From NCBI GenBank assembly GCA_902790415.1, contig CADARU010000008.1, positions 1-43,880 of the forward strand: DNA of 43,880 nt, in the 5' to 3' direction. This DNA is from an uncultured Pseudomonadota bacterium. Lineage in GTDB: Bacteria > Pseudomonadota > Alphaproteobacteria > Rs-D84. Below, one piece after another: positions 31,798-38,442 of this stretch (position 1 is the first letter of the stretch; each line of letters opens with the position of its first letter). A program made the position numbers and the translations under genes. Below the pieces are notes generated by a model. It did not search any database and was not told the DNA's origin. It saw only the letters and a program-made list of their open reading frames with translations.

Positions 31798-32454
31798 CTA
31801 CGAATATAATTTTTTAAATCCATTTTCAATTTTTCTGACATATTCTTCATCATGATCACGCCAATATCTCGGATCGCGCATCATGTTTCTAAGTTCGGCA
31901 TCTGACAATTTTTCTGGTGCATTAGAATTTGTTTCCACGTGTGGTTCCATTGATTGCATCATCTTATAAACACCTTGGATTCCCTGGGGTGTAGAACATA
32001 ATGAATCAAACGCATCATGTGGCAAAAAACGTTCACCAAAAGATTTTATCTCAGATAAAGCATCGTACATTTTTTCATCACTGCCAAAAAATTTTTTTAA
32101 TTCTGAAACTGCTTTTGCTTCTTGTTCTGTTGAAAATATTTCTGATAGTACCGGTGATAAAAAATTTTGTGCGATATCATAAATTTTTTCTACCTGACCA
32201 GATGTCAAACCGATTTTATGAAATTCTTGTCTGACATTTTCATCATCAAACAAATCATTGTGTGGATATTCTGTGGCACTGTCTGGCACACCAATCGCAT
32301 GTCTAAATTTTTTTGTAACCTCTGTGTCATCCGCGGAATCCGGCACAGACACCATCGTTCCGATTTTCTTTTCTAATTCAGAATACGATTTTAATAATGC
32401 ATCAGTGTTTAATGTTCCGTCTTTGTTAAGAAATTTTTCTGGGATTTTTTCCAT
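31798..32454 (-). CDS. Phage scaffold-like protein
   Basis: The 218-residue acidic protein has the scaffold pattern of podoviruses: PEKFLNKDGTLNTDALLKSY, SELEKKIG, then VPDSATEYPHND. Helices follow with AVSELKKFFGSDEKMYDALS, and a C-terminal DPRYWRDHDEEYVRKIENGF is likely to bind capsid protein. ATG 32454 follows AAAGGA. It starts just after the holin-like gene and precedes the inserted histone-like gene. Confidence 0.75.
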   Translation of the reverse strand: MEKIPEKFLNKDGTLNTDALLKSYSELEKKIGTMVSVPDSADDTEVTKKFRHAIGVPDSATEYPHNDLFDDENVRQEFHKIGLTSGQVEKIYDIAQNFLSPVLSEIFSTEQEAKAVSELKKFFGSDEKMYDALSEIKSFGERFLPHDAFDSLCSTPQGIQGVYKMMQSMEPHVETNSNAPEKLSDAELRNMMRDPRYWRDHDEEYVRKIENGFKKLYS

Positions 32455-32455
32455 A

Positions 32456-32638
32456 TTATTTTCCTTTGTTTGATTTGTGTAAAAAATAAAATCCAAATAC
32501 TGCGATTATCGCTTCCATCGTTGCAAACAAATCCGAATCGCCGACAAAATATGCACACAGCGCACTAAGCACACCCATACATGTCATAATTTTTGTTTTT
32601 TTGTTTGCGAAAAAACCACCTTGTAAAAATTTATTCAC
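32456..32638 (-). CDS. Holin-like small membrane protein
   Basis: A 60-residue protein with the N-terminal basic segment MNKFLQGGFFANKKTKIM, one or two membrane helices (GVLSALCAYFVGD, ATMEAIIAVFGFYFL) and the basic tail HKSNKGK. It lies between the cell-wall hydrolase and scaffold genes, which fits a holin. The role is inferred from size, topology and position. Confidence 0.6.
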   Translation of the reverse strand: MNKFLQGGFFANKKTKIMTCMGVLSALCAYFVGDSDLFATMEAIIAVFGFYFLHKSNKGK

Positions 32639-32659
32639 GTCATCCTCGTTTGGTATAAG

Positions 32660-33070
32660 TCAGAGATAAAATAAAATTCCGTCTGTTTCCAGAATATATC
32701 CACGCGCAATCGCCCAATCTGGTAAAACTGTATCACGATGAAAAATTGTTGCATGCCGGCACATATCGCCTAAATTCCCATGCAACATACGCGTTGCAAC
32801 ACGCAAACACATTTGAAATTTGTTTGACGTTTCATCTGTGTTTAAATATTTACTGCGTTCGGAATTTTTATTTAACGATTCGAAAACGTTTGCATCAGAA
32901 ATAACATCCGAAATACTCTGATTCGTTTTTTGTGCACGATTTTGAATCATAGAAGTTAATGCTTCGACCACACGTAATGAATTTGCCATTGTTTCGGCAT
33001 AAACAACATGTGCAACACTGCGCGCCAAAACATTGTTGCGAATTTCATTTTTATTGTCATAGGTTTGCAT
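32660..33070 (-). CDS. Cell-wall hydrolase (SleB/CwlJ-type) of the phage cassette
   Basis: The 136-residue protein shows the hydrolase_2 pattern: ARSVAHVVYAETMANSLRVV (with the catalytic-type Glu), ALTSMIQNRAQK, and the C-terminal ATIFHRDTVLPDWAIARGYI. It would open the peptidoglycan for release or entry. ATG 33070 follows CCAAGGA. It is the first gene of the minus-strand cassette and sits downstream of a strong promoter and a hairpin leader. Confidence 0.8.
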   Translation of the reverse strand: MQTYDNKNEIRNNVLARSVAHVVYAETMANSLRVVEALTSMIQNRAQKTNQSISDVISDANVFESLNKNSERSKYLNTDETSNKFQMCLRVATRMLHGNLGDMCRHATIFHRDTVLPDWAIARGYILETDGILFYL

Positions 33071-33093
33071 TGTTTTATCCTTGGAATAAAAAA

Positions 33094-33118
33094 AACGCGC
33101 CGAACGAATCGACGCGAT
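33094..33118 (-). terminator. Leader hairpin / attenuator-like terminator before the hydrolase gene
   Basis: On the minus strand a GCGTCG...CGGCGC stem is followed directly by eight T, then by the ribosome site of the hydrolase gene. It lies about 45-70 nt downstream of the predicted start of the cassette transcript. Confidence 0.6.
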
Positions 33119-33169
33119 AAAAAAAATCCACAACTGCGTGTGAATAATATCTTCTCTTTTGATGGTTAT

Positions 33170-33198
33170 AGTATATCACATTTTGACATCAAAGTCAA
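33170..33198 (-). promoter_or_regulatory. Promoter of the phage cassette with TTGAC-N6-GTCAA operator-like repeat
   Basis: On the minus strand TTGACT (33198-33193), 17 nt, TATACT (33175-33170). The -35 is the first half of TTGAC-N6-GTCAA (33198-33183). No gene lies between birA and the hydrolase (33071-33235). Confidence 0.65.
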
Positions 33199-33235
33199 GC
33201 ATCTTATAAAAAACACCGGAAAACCGCCGCTTTTA

Positions 33236-33916
33236 TCACATAGAAATTTCATCACCATGCACCAAATGATATTCACCATTTTCACGAACAATCAACGCGC
33301 CATTATCATTTATTCCAATCAGTTCTACATTTTTTCCACGATATTTTGCCATTTTATTTAAACCTGTGGCCGCGGTCATCCATGCATCACGCACCAATTC
33401 AAAATCGCACACCATCCATTTATCTAAATTCTTGGTCAACATTTGGAACAAATCGGTCAATTCAACATTGGCATAATTTTCCAGTTTTGTTGTTTCATAT
33501 TCCGAAACGGTCGGATTAGATTTTACATTTATACCAATTCCAACAATCACGAAACGCCCAGAATATTCTATTAAAACACCGGCAACCTTTTTCCCATCAA
33601 TCAGAATATCATTTGGCCATTTTATCTCAGAAGAAATTCCAAACGATAACAACGTATCGACAATAGCCACCGCCACCACATACGCCAAACGCGGATCACG
33701 ATGTTCAGAATCAAAAATAAAACTGACATATAAATTACCATGATGCGACACCCATGGCCGGCGATAACGTCCATGACCGGCAAACTGTGCCAATGCGGTA
33801 ATTGCGGTGTGATCGCGCGCATTACCTTGGGCAATCATATCATGCGCATATGTTTGCGTACTGGAAATTTTATCAAACGACAGCACTTTATAATTTGCCA
33901 ATTTTAAATACCCCAT
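33236..33916 (-). CDS. birA: Biotin--[acetyl-CoA-carboxylase] ligase, catalytic domain only
   Basis: BirA attaches biotin to the carboxyl-carrier protein. The protein (226 residues from the ATG at 33916) has the ligase motifs GRYRRPWVSHHGNLYVSFIF, EIKWPNDILIDGKKVAGVLI and VIVGIGINV. There is no N-terminal DNA-binding domain, so it does not regulate biotin genes itself. The start is uncertain: 33922, 33916 and a TTG at the LANYK position are all possible. The 5' end overlaps the winged-helix gene by about 29 nt, so the two are coupled. Confidence 0.9.
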   Translation of the reverse strand: MGYLKLANYKVLSFDKISSTQTYAHDMIAQGNARDHTAITALAQFAGHGRYRRPWVSHHGNLYVSFIFDSEHRDPRLAYVVAVAIVDTLLSFGISSEIKWPNDILIDGKKVAGVLIEYSGRFVIVGIGINVKSNPTVSEYETTKLENYANVELTDLFQMLTKNLDKWMVCDFELVRDAWMTAATGLNKMAKYRGKNVELIGINDNGALIVRENGEYHLVHGDEISM

Positions 33917-34307
33917 TATCATTTTTTATAAAATCGCGACCATATAATTTTCGCAGACCGTATATCGCAGTATCCACCGCATGTGTTTTGGTATTTTGTG
34001 CATAGCCCAACGCAATTTTTAACCTATCTGCCGACATGCCACCCGACTTAAATAATTTAACAATAATCTGCGTTTGCAGGTCCGACAACGAAACAGGCCG
34101 CCCGAAAATGGAACTGATTACCTTGGCATTATCAGATTCTGATATTATCAGTGATTTTAATTGCATTGGTGTAACGGGGGTATCAATATGCATATCATCC
34201 ATATTTACATCTGCGATTAGTGCATCATCAACGACACTGGCATGCATTTGTTCCAAAATATTGCGCCACGTAGCATCGGATGTAAAAATTTTAATATTTT
34301 CCAACAT
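33888..34307 (-). CDS. Winged-helix DNA-binding protein (OmpR-like C-terminal domain)
   Basis: The 139-residue protein has a variable N-terminal part and a C-terminal winged-helix domain: LSDLQTQIIVKLFKSGGMSA, then THAVDTAIYGLRKLYGRDF and a wing DNGVFKIGKL. This resembles the effector domain of OmpR-type regulators, without a receiver domain that I can recognise (no conserved Asp pocket). It precedes and overlaps birA. The target genes are not evident. Confidence 0.65.
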   Translation of the reverse strand: MLENIKIFTSDATWRNILEQMHASVVDDALIADVNMDDMHIDTPVTPMQLKSLIISESDNAKVISSIFGRPVSLSDLQTQIIVKLFKSGGMSADRLKIALGYAQNTKTHAVDTAIYGLRKLYGRDFIKNDNGVFKIGKL

Positions 34308-34518
34308 ATATTAACAGGATAGCCCAGAAAAAGCCCCATGTCCAACAAATAATGCGAAACAGTCAAACACAAATTATTTCAGCCATTTTTTACTTTTGCG
34401 TATTGTATAATAATCGTATAAACATAATTCAATCAGAGAGAGAAAAGAAAAAGAAGCAAAAGATACCGCAGACGCGCTTAAATTTATGGAAGAATCAAAC
34501 GTTGACAGATTCTTATAA

Positions 34519-34546
34519 AAAAACCCATCAACAGATGGGTTTTTTA
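34519..34546. terminator. Bidirectional terminator
   Basis: AAACCCATC-AACA-GATGGGTTT with A- and T-runs. It ends the small regulator gene on the minus strand. The intergenic stretch 34315-34518 has a TATAAT at 34406 but no -35 and no convincing gene. Confidence 0.8.
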
Positions 34547-34789
34547 TCGGCCTTTATCGGGTGGATTATCAATATATTTTGTAAAATCTTGGATAGATGC
34601 CCCGGTTGATGCCAATATCTTGGATATACTGTTTGTCGATGGCCAACGCGGTTGACCTTCACGCGACCAACGTTTACTTTTATTAAATGTTGTTGGGTCT
34701 AAACCACTACAACGTGCCAACCCAGAACACGACATCCCGCGTTCTGATGCGAATCGCTCGATTGCGCGCCAAACATCATCATGTGTCAT
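34544..34789 (-). CDS. Short helix-turn-helix regulator, N-terminal half of an S24-type repressor
   Basis: The 81-residue protein is a complete lambda-repressor-like DNA-binding domain: VWRAIERFASERGMSCSGLA, then GLDPTTFNKSKRWSREGQPR, then WPSTNSISKILASTGASIQD. In alphaproteobacteria this sequence type usually continues into an S24 (LexA-like) peptidase domain. Here it stops after YIDNPPDKGR at a terminator. It could be a truncated repressor or a domain that acts alone. There is no neighbour in the same transcript. Confidence 0.78.
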   Translation of the reverse strand: MTHDDVWRAIERFASERGMSCSGLARCSGLDPTTFNKSKRWSREGQPRWPSTNSISKILASTGASIQDFTKYIDNPPDKGR

Positions 34790-34852
34790 AAAAATCCCCC
34801 CTATTTTTTATATTTTTTTTGAATATTTAGATTTTATTTGATAAAAAAAACA

Positions 34853-34881
34853 ACCGCAACCTGCGGTTTTTCCTAGGAAAA
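34853..34881. promoter_or_regulatory. Hairpin and 14-bp palindrome upstream of the small RNA promoter
   Basis: ACCGCA/TGCGGT (around 34853-34868, T-rich on the minus strand) is a terminator-like hairpin. It is followed by the perfect palindrome TTTTCCTAGGAAAA (34868-34881), which could be an operator for the promoter at 34924. Confidence 0.4.
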
Positions 34882-34923
34882 CAAGGATTTTTGATTGACT
34901 AAACATTTTTTTGACAAAAACTC

Positions 34924-34952
34924 TTGACAAACTATTTTTATTGTATTATATT
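34924..34952 (+). promoter_or_regulatory. Near-consensus sigma70 promoter of the small RNA
   Basis: TTGACA (34924-34929), 17 nt, TATATT (34947-34952). Two further TTGAC-type hexamers lie upstream at 34895 and 34911. The predicted start is near 34957-34959. Confidence 0.75.
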
Positions 34953-34956
34953 TTGT

Positions 34957-35146
34957 ATGTCAAAAGATGAAAATCAGATGACCGGACGTGTGAACGTCTG
35001 CGGGGCTCAGAGATTCCAGACTCCCTCCTACATTCTCTCTCCTCTGGACTCTGGACCCCAAACCAAGTTTAGAACGCCTATTTCTTTTTCTCCTTTCCTT
35101 CCTTTCTGGGCGTTCGGAAATACCGCCGGCAACGGCGGTGTTTTTT
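34957..35146 (+). ncRNA. Candidate structured small RNA with two pyrimidine-rich loops
   Basis: Between a near-consensus promoter and an intrinsic terminator the ~190-nt transcript can form four hairpins. H1: CGGACGT-GTGA-ACGTCTG (34983-35000), with a GNRA tetraloop. H2: GGGG..TCAGAG..TCCAGA pairing with TCTGGA.CTCTGG.CCCC (35002-35059), with a 22-nt C/U-rich loop containing CTCCCTCC. H3: GAACGCC/GGCGTTC (35072-35115), with a 30-nt pyrimidine loop. H4: ACCGCCG-GCAA-CGGCGGT plus T6 (35122-35146), the terminator. The loops are complementary to Shine-Dalgarno-type purines, as in C-rich-loop riboregulators. No 6S, SRP or RNase P signature is present. Confidence 0.65.
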
Positions 35147-36068
35147 ATTTTTCAAACACGCCGATGATTTCCCAATGGGCGCTGCCTACAAATTGGTCAA
35201 ACGCACGCAGACGCTGTAATTTATACCCACCTGCAATTAAAATTGCCGCATCACGTTCAAATGTCTTTGGATTACAAGAAACATATATCACGCGCGCAAC
35301 ATCAGAACGCGCCAGTTCCCTGCTCTGTTTTTCGGCACCGGCACGTGGCGGATCCATAACCGCACAATCATATTGGTTCAATGTTTTTACTGGCAATGGT
35401 CGTGCAAACAAATCACGTTTTACACCGATACCTGCAATATCAAAACCGGCGGCATTTAATGCAAATGTAAAGTTCCCAATACCACAAAACAAATCAACCA
35501 CATGTTTTGCCCCCATTGCATTTTCAACAACAAAATCACGCATAGCGGTTTCGCTTGCCACTGTCGGTTGCAAAAACGCGCCAACAGGGTAATCGACACT
35601 TTTTCCGGCAAAACTGATTTTTGGTGTGGCCGTTTGACACACAATCGCGCCGTTCCACGTAACACGCAGTGCACCTATTTTCTGTGCCGCATCATGAAAT
35701 TCGCGCGAAAAATACGGCACATTTGATTCAACCGCAACATCAATTCCGTTATCACACAGTGTAACCAATACCGACCCCGCCCCGGCCCATGGCATACGTG
35801 CCAGGCGCGGCAAAACCGCGTTTATTTCCGGAACCAGATTCGGACAATTTTTTACCGATACAATATTTTTTGTTCCGCGCGCATAAAAACCCAAATCACC
35901 ATTTGCAAAGCACAAATCCGCACGGCGGCGTGCGCCCGCCGGTGTCCAAAACGGCGCATCGGTAAAATTCATATCCGGTAATTCCGACAACTTTTTTTCA
36001 CGATAATCAGGCGCAGAAAAATCATACTTGCACCCACCGCAGATTGAAAACAACGGACACTTTATCAT
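35145..36068 (-). CDS. RlmD/TrmA-type RNA (uracil-5-)methyltransferase, compact
   Basis: These enzymes methylate uracil-C5 in 23S rRNA or tRNA. The 307-residue protein has the Fe-S Cys set at its start (CPLFSICGGCKYD), SAM motif I (VVDLFCGIGNFTFAL), MDPPRAGAEKQSRELA, and the catalytic Cys motif VIYVSCNPKTFERD. It lacks the N-terminal TRAM domain. About 25 residues are missing between motif I and the DPPRAG motif, where the text reads GFDIAGIGVKRDLFARPL. It may therefore be a compact or altered enzyme. An AGGGG site precedes the ATG. Confidence 0.85.
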   Translation of the reverse strand: MIKCPLFSICGGCKYDFSAPDYREKKLSELPDMNFTDAPFWTPAGARRRADLCFANGDLGFYARGTKNIVSVKNCPNLVPEINAVLPRLARMPWAGAGSVLVTLCDNGIDVAVESNVPYFSREFHDAAQKIGALRVTWNGAIVCQTATPKISFAGKSVDYPVGAFLQPTVASETAMRDFVVENAMGAKHVVDLFCGIGNFTFALNAAGFDIAGIGVKRDLFARPLPVKTLNQYDCAVMDPPRAGAEKQSRELARSDVARVIYVSCNPKTFERDAAILIAGGYKLQRLRAFDQFVGSAHWEIIGVFEK

Positions 36069-36110
36069 TATACACCCCTAATTTATTTTGAAGATAACAC
36101 AATTTCTGAC

Positions 36111-36139
36111 TTGATTCCAGTATGTTTTGCGCCTAACAT
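36111..36139 (+). promoter_or_regulatory. lpxI promoter, predicted leaderless
   Basis: TTGATT (36111-36116), 17 nt, TAACAT (36134-36139), then 6 nt to the ATG. A TATAAT also lies at 36140-36145, directly against the start codon, but it would start transcription inside the gene. Confidence 0.45.
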
Positions 36140-36145
36140 TATAAT

Positions 36146-36967
36146 ATGAAAGAAAATGATAAGAAAATTGCATTATTTGCCGGCGCGTTAGATTTACCTT
36201 TTTATACGCGTGACGCGTTACGCAAAAATGGATGGGATGTTTTTGTTATCGGCCTTAAAAACTTTTATGACCCAAAATTAAAGCCCGACATGGTTATCCG
36301 TCTTGGTGGCGGTGGTGCCGCCGCGCGCGAGGTTAAACGTCGCGGTATCAAAAAACTTGCTTTTGTTGGGGCATTGGGACATCCGAACCTGTCCGATTTA
36401 CGTCCAGATTTATGGACACTTACCGGACTGTTCAAAGTATTAAAAAATCAACGGGGGTATGATTCTATGGCTGTTGCTTTTATCAGTGTACTTGAAGATC
36501 GCGGTTATCAGGTTGTTGCCGCACAAGATTTGGCACCAGAATTAACATTTGAAAAAGCCGGCGTTTTGACACGTACAAAACCATCTCGCGCCGACAAAAA
36601 AAATATTGAACGCGCCATAGAGGTTTCACATGTTATCGGTGTCCAAGATATTGGCGCATCTGTGGTCGTTGATAAACAAGTCATCGCCGTAGAGGCCGCC
36701 GAAGGCACCGCCAAAATGTTAAATCGTGTAATTGACATGCGCAAGAATCGCAAAAAAAATTCCGGTGTTTTTGCAAAAATGACAAAACCTGGCCAGGATT
36801 TGCGTATTGATATTCCGGCGATTGGTGTTGATACGGTTAATGCGGTCGCAGATGCCAAATTGAACGGAATCGTTGTTAACACAAAAACATGCTTTGTTGT
36901 TAATAAACCAGCCGTTATAAAACGCGCCAACGAACGAAAAATATTTATTATCGCAGTTGATGAATAA
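36146..36967 (+). CDS. lpxI: UDP-2,3-diacylglucosamine pyrophosphatase LpxI
   Basis: LpxI hydrolyses UDP-2,3-diacylglucosamine to lipid X in lipid A synthesis; it replaces LpxH in alphaproteobacteria. The 273-residue protein starts KIALFAGALDLPFYTRDALR. It then has LGHPNLSDLRPD (with the Asp-rich loop), EVSHVIGVQDIGASVVVDKQ and VIAVEAAEGTAKMLNRV, and the C-terminal RIDIPAIGVDTVNAVADAKL. Length and motif order are those of the DUF1009 family. No Shine-Dalgarno sequence is seen. The next gene begins 10 nt after the stop. Confidence 0.93.
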   Translation: MKENDKKIALFAGALDLPFYTRDALRKNGWDVFVIGLKNFYDPKLKPDMVIRLGGGGAAAREVKRRGIKKLAFVGALGHPNLSDLRPDLWTLTGLFKVLKNQRGYDSMAVAFISVLEDRGYQVVAAQDLAPELTFEKAGVLTRTKPSRADKKNIERAIEVSHVIGVQDIGASVVVDKQVIAVEAAEGTAKMLNRVIDMRKNRKKNSGVFAKMTKPGQDLRIDIPAIGVDTVNAVADAKLNGIVVNTKTCFVVNKPAVIKRANERKIFIIAVDE

Positions 36968-36977
36968 AGGGGACCCC

Positions 36978-37460
36978 ATGACAAAAAAATGGACCAAGAG
37001 CCAAATAATTCGTGATGTGTATCAATTGGTCAAAGAGCAGCTTTGTTTAACACTTGATTTTGATGATGTTGACGATGAGTTTTTATCTGGATGCGATATT
37101 GCCAAACGCGAAATGACAAAACTGGTAAAAAATGTTGAAAAGAAATTAGACATCAAGATAACGAAACAAGAAACACAACAACTATCCAACGTTGCCGATA
37201 TTATGGTAATTGCCATAGAAAAAATTTCCGAACGTGGCGATTTAATTGGTGCGGGATTAAATCCGCAACCCTGGCGCCATGCGGCCTGGCGTCCAAACAT
37301 TGTTTTTCGCCCACCATATCAACGTCATTCCAACCCCGAAGACGAAAGACATTTAACGTACAACTGTAGGCAATTTGATGGTATAGACAATTCTTCTGTG
37401 GATATACAGCAAGTAAAATCTATGAATGTATACTCTAAATTTAAATCAAAAAACCGATAA
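36978..37460 (+). CDS. Hypothetical protein with an acyl-carrier-protein-like N-terminus
   Basis: The first ~80 of 160 residues look like an ACP fold: SQIIRDVYQLVKEQL, DFDDVDDEFLSGCDIAKREM, then KLVKNVEKKLDIKITKQETQ and VADIMVIAIEKI. The attachment Ser of an Asp-Ser-Leu motif is absent (the text reads GCDIAK), so a phosphopantetheine carrier role is unlikely. The remaining ~80 residues are polar and unlike known domains. The start follows AAAGGGGA. It is probably cotranscribed with lpxI and ends at a strong terminator. Confidence 0.55.
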   Translation: MTKKWTKSQIIRDVYQLVKEQLCLTLDFDDVDDEFLSGCDIAKREMTKLVKNVEKKLDIKITKQETQQLSNVADIMVIAIEKISERGDLIGAGLNPQPWRHAAWRPNIVFRPPYQRHSNPEDERHLTYNCRQFDGIDNSSVDIQQVKSMNVYSKFKSKNR

Positions 37461-37492
37461 AAATTAACCGCCAAATTGGCGGTTAATTTTTA
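37461..37492. terminator. Bidirectional terminator
   Basis: AAATTAACCGCC-AAATT-GGCGGTTAATTT with T-rich flanks forms a 12-bp stem between the convergent genes. Confidence 0.9.
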
Positions 37493-37772
37493 TTTCTTTT
37501 TTATATCGACAACCTTGACTTTAAAGACAACGTCTTTGCCGGCCAAACCTTCGACATATTGTTTTGGGAATGTTATATTAACATCACGTTCTTCACCCTT
37601 TTTGGCACCAACCAATTGATCTTCAAATCCCGGAACAAATTGACCACTGCCCAAAACCAAAGGATAAGATTCCGCCGTACCACCCACCGTTTGCGGCAAC
37701 ATCATCGTTTGCATTACATGCACTGCAAAACAGCGCGCCACAAATACCAAACACACCAAGTATTTTTTTCAT
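37490..37772 (-). pseudogene. Lipoprotein-signal / FKBP-domain gene with a +1 frameshift
   Basis: From the ATG at 37772 (after AAAAGGAAG) the frame gives a lipoprotein-type signal [20 protein letters not shown], then [11 protein letters not shown]. The other frame continues with a clear trigger-factor/FKBP segment: [35 protein letters not shown], then [20 protein letters not shown]. One extra base in GGTGGGTGGT (GGG at 37683-37685) separates them; removing one G restores ...[12 protein letters not shown]. Even then the first FKBP strands are missing. It may be a decayed gene, or a sequencing error in a short G-run. Confidence 0.7.
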
Positions 37773-37805
37773 TTTTCTTCCTTTTGTTTAAATTAAATGT
37801 GTTAA

Positions 37806-38366
37806 TTATTTCCCGTAAATACATCTGAAACCATATTCACGCATAACGGCACCATCGGCTTCTACCCTGTAATCAAAGAAGGGAGTCGGGCGCATTGTTT
37901 CAAATGATGGGATGTCGTAAACCATTGCGATAGATGTCGCGTTACGTCCGCAAACGTGTTTCATTTCATAGTCGGCAACCCTATCCAATATTGTGCGAAT
38001 ATTCGCATCAACATCCATACCATCGGCATTTTGCATCAAACGCAAACGCATTTCGCGCAAATCAGAATTCCCCAGCAATATTTGTACACGAACCATAGTA
38101 CCCTTGTATTCTTGCCAACGCGTGGTCATACGGGCGGTTGTCCACTTTTTGTTTCTTTCTTCTTTTTCTGCCTCGGTCAAAGGACGATACGAATCGATTT
38201 CCGCATATTGATTATCCGCCGTCATTAGTTCTGCGGTCTGTTCATTATAAAACGGTGCATCTTCACCACCATGTGCAAAATCTTCACGATTATATGGTGT
38301 ATCGGCACCACCGCATGCCGCCAGTACCAAAACCGAACATAAATTTATAAAAAATGATTTCTTCAT
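37806..38366 (-). CDS. Hypothetical lipoprotein, 186 residues
   Basis: The protein starts with a lipoprotein signal (MKKSFFINLCSVLVLAACGG). A low-complexity polar part follows (DTPYNREDFAHGGEDAPFYN), then a helical segment (LTEAEKEERNKKWTTARMTT). A C-terminal globular part has VADYEMKHVCGRNATSIAMV and two Cys. I know no family for it. GAGAGA precedes the ATG, and TTGAAT-17-TAAAAT lies upstream, so this message has a leader. It is divergent from virB11; a link to the secretion system is only suggested by position. Confidence 0.68.
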   Translation of the reverse strand: MKKSFFINLCSVLVLAACGGADTPYNREDFAHGGEDAPFYNEQTAELMTADNQYAEIDSYRPLTEAEKEERNKKWTTARMTTRWQEYKGTMVRVQILLGNSDLREMRLRLMQNADGMDVDANIRTILDRVADYEMKHVCGRNATSIAMVYDIPSFETMRPTPFFDYRVEADGAVMREYGFRCIYGK

Positions 38367-38406
38367 AGCAATCTCTCTTTTTTGTAATTTTAACAAATAA
38401 AGATTT

Positions 38407-38435
38407 TTGATTCAAGTAACGATTTGTGATAAAAT
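38407..38435 (+). promoter_or_regulatory. virB11 promoter, predicted leaderless
   Basis: TTGATT (38407-38412), 17 nt, TAAAAT (38430-38435), then 7 nt to the ATG at 38443. Confidence 0.6.
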
Positions 38436-38442
38436 AGAAATA

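Noticed and set aside
34957-35146. 6S RNA, SRP RNA, tmRNA or RNase P RNA
   Set aside because: None of the diagnostic motifs is present, and the structure is four separate hairpins rather than one long rod or a tRNA-like fold.
34924-35592. A 222-codon plus-strand frame starting at the small RNA promoter
   Set aside because: It begins at the -35 box, crosses a terminator and runs antisense through a well-supported methyltransferase gene.
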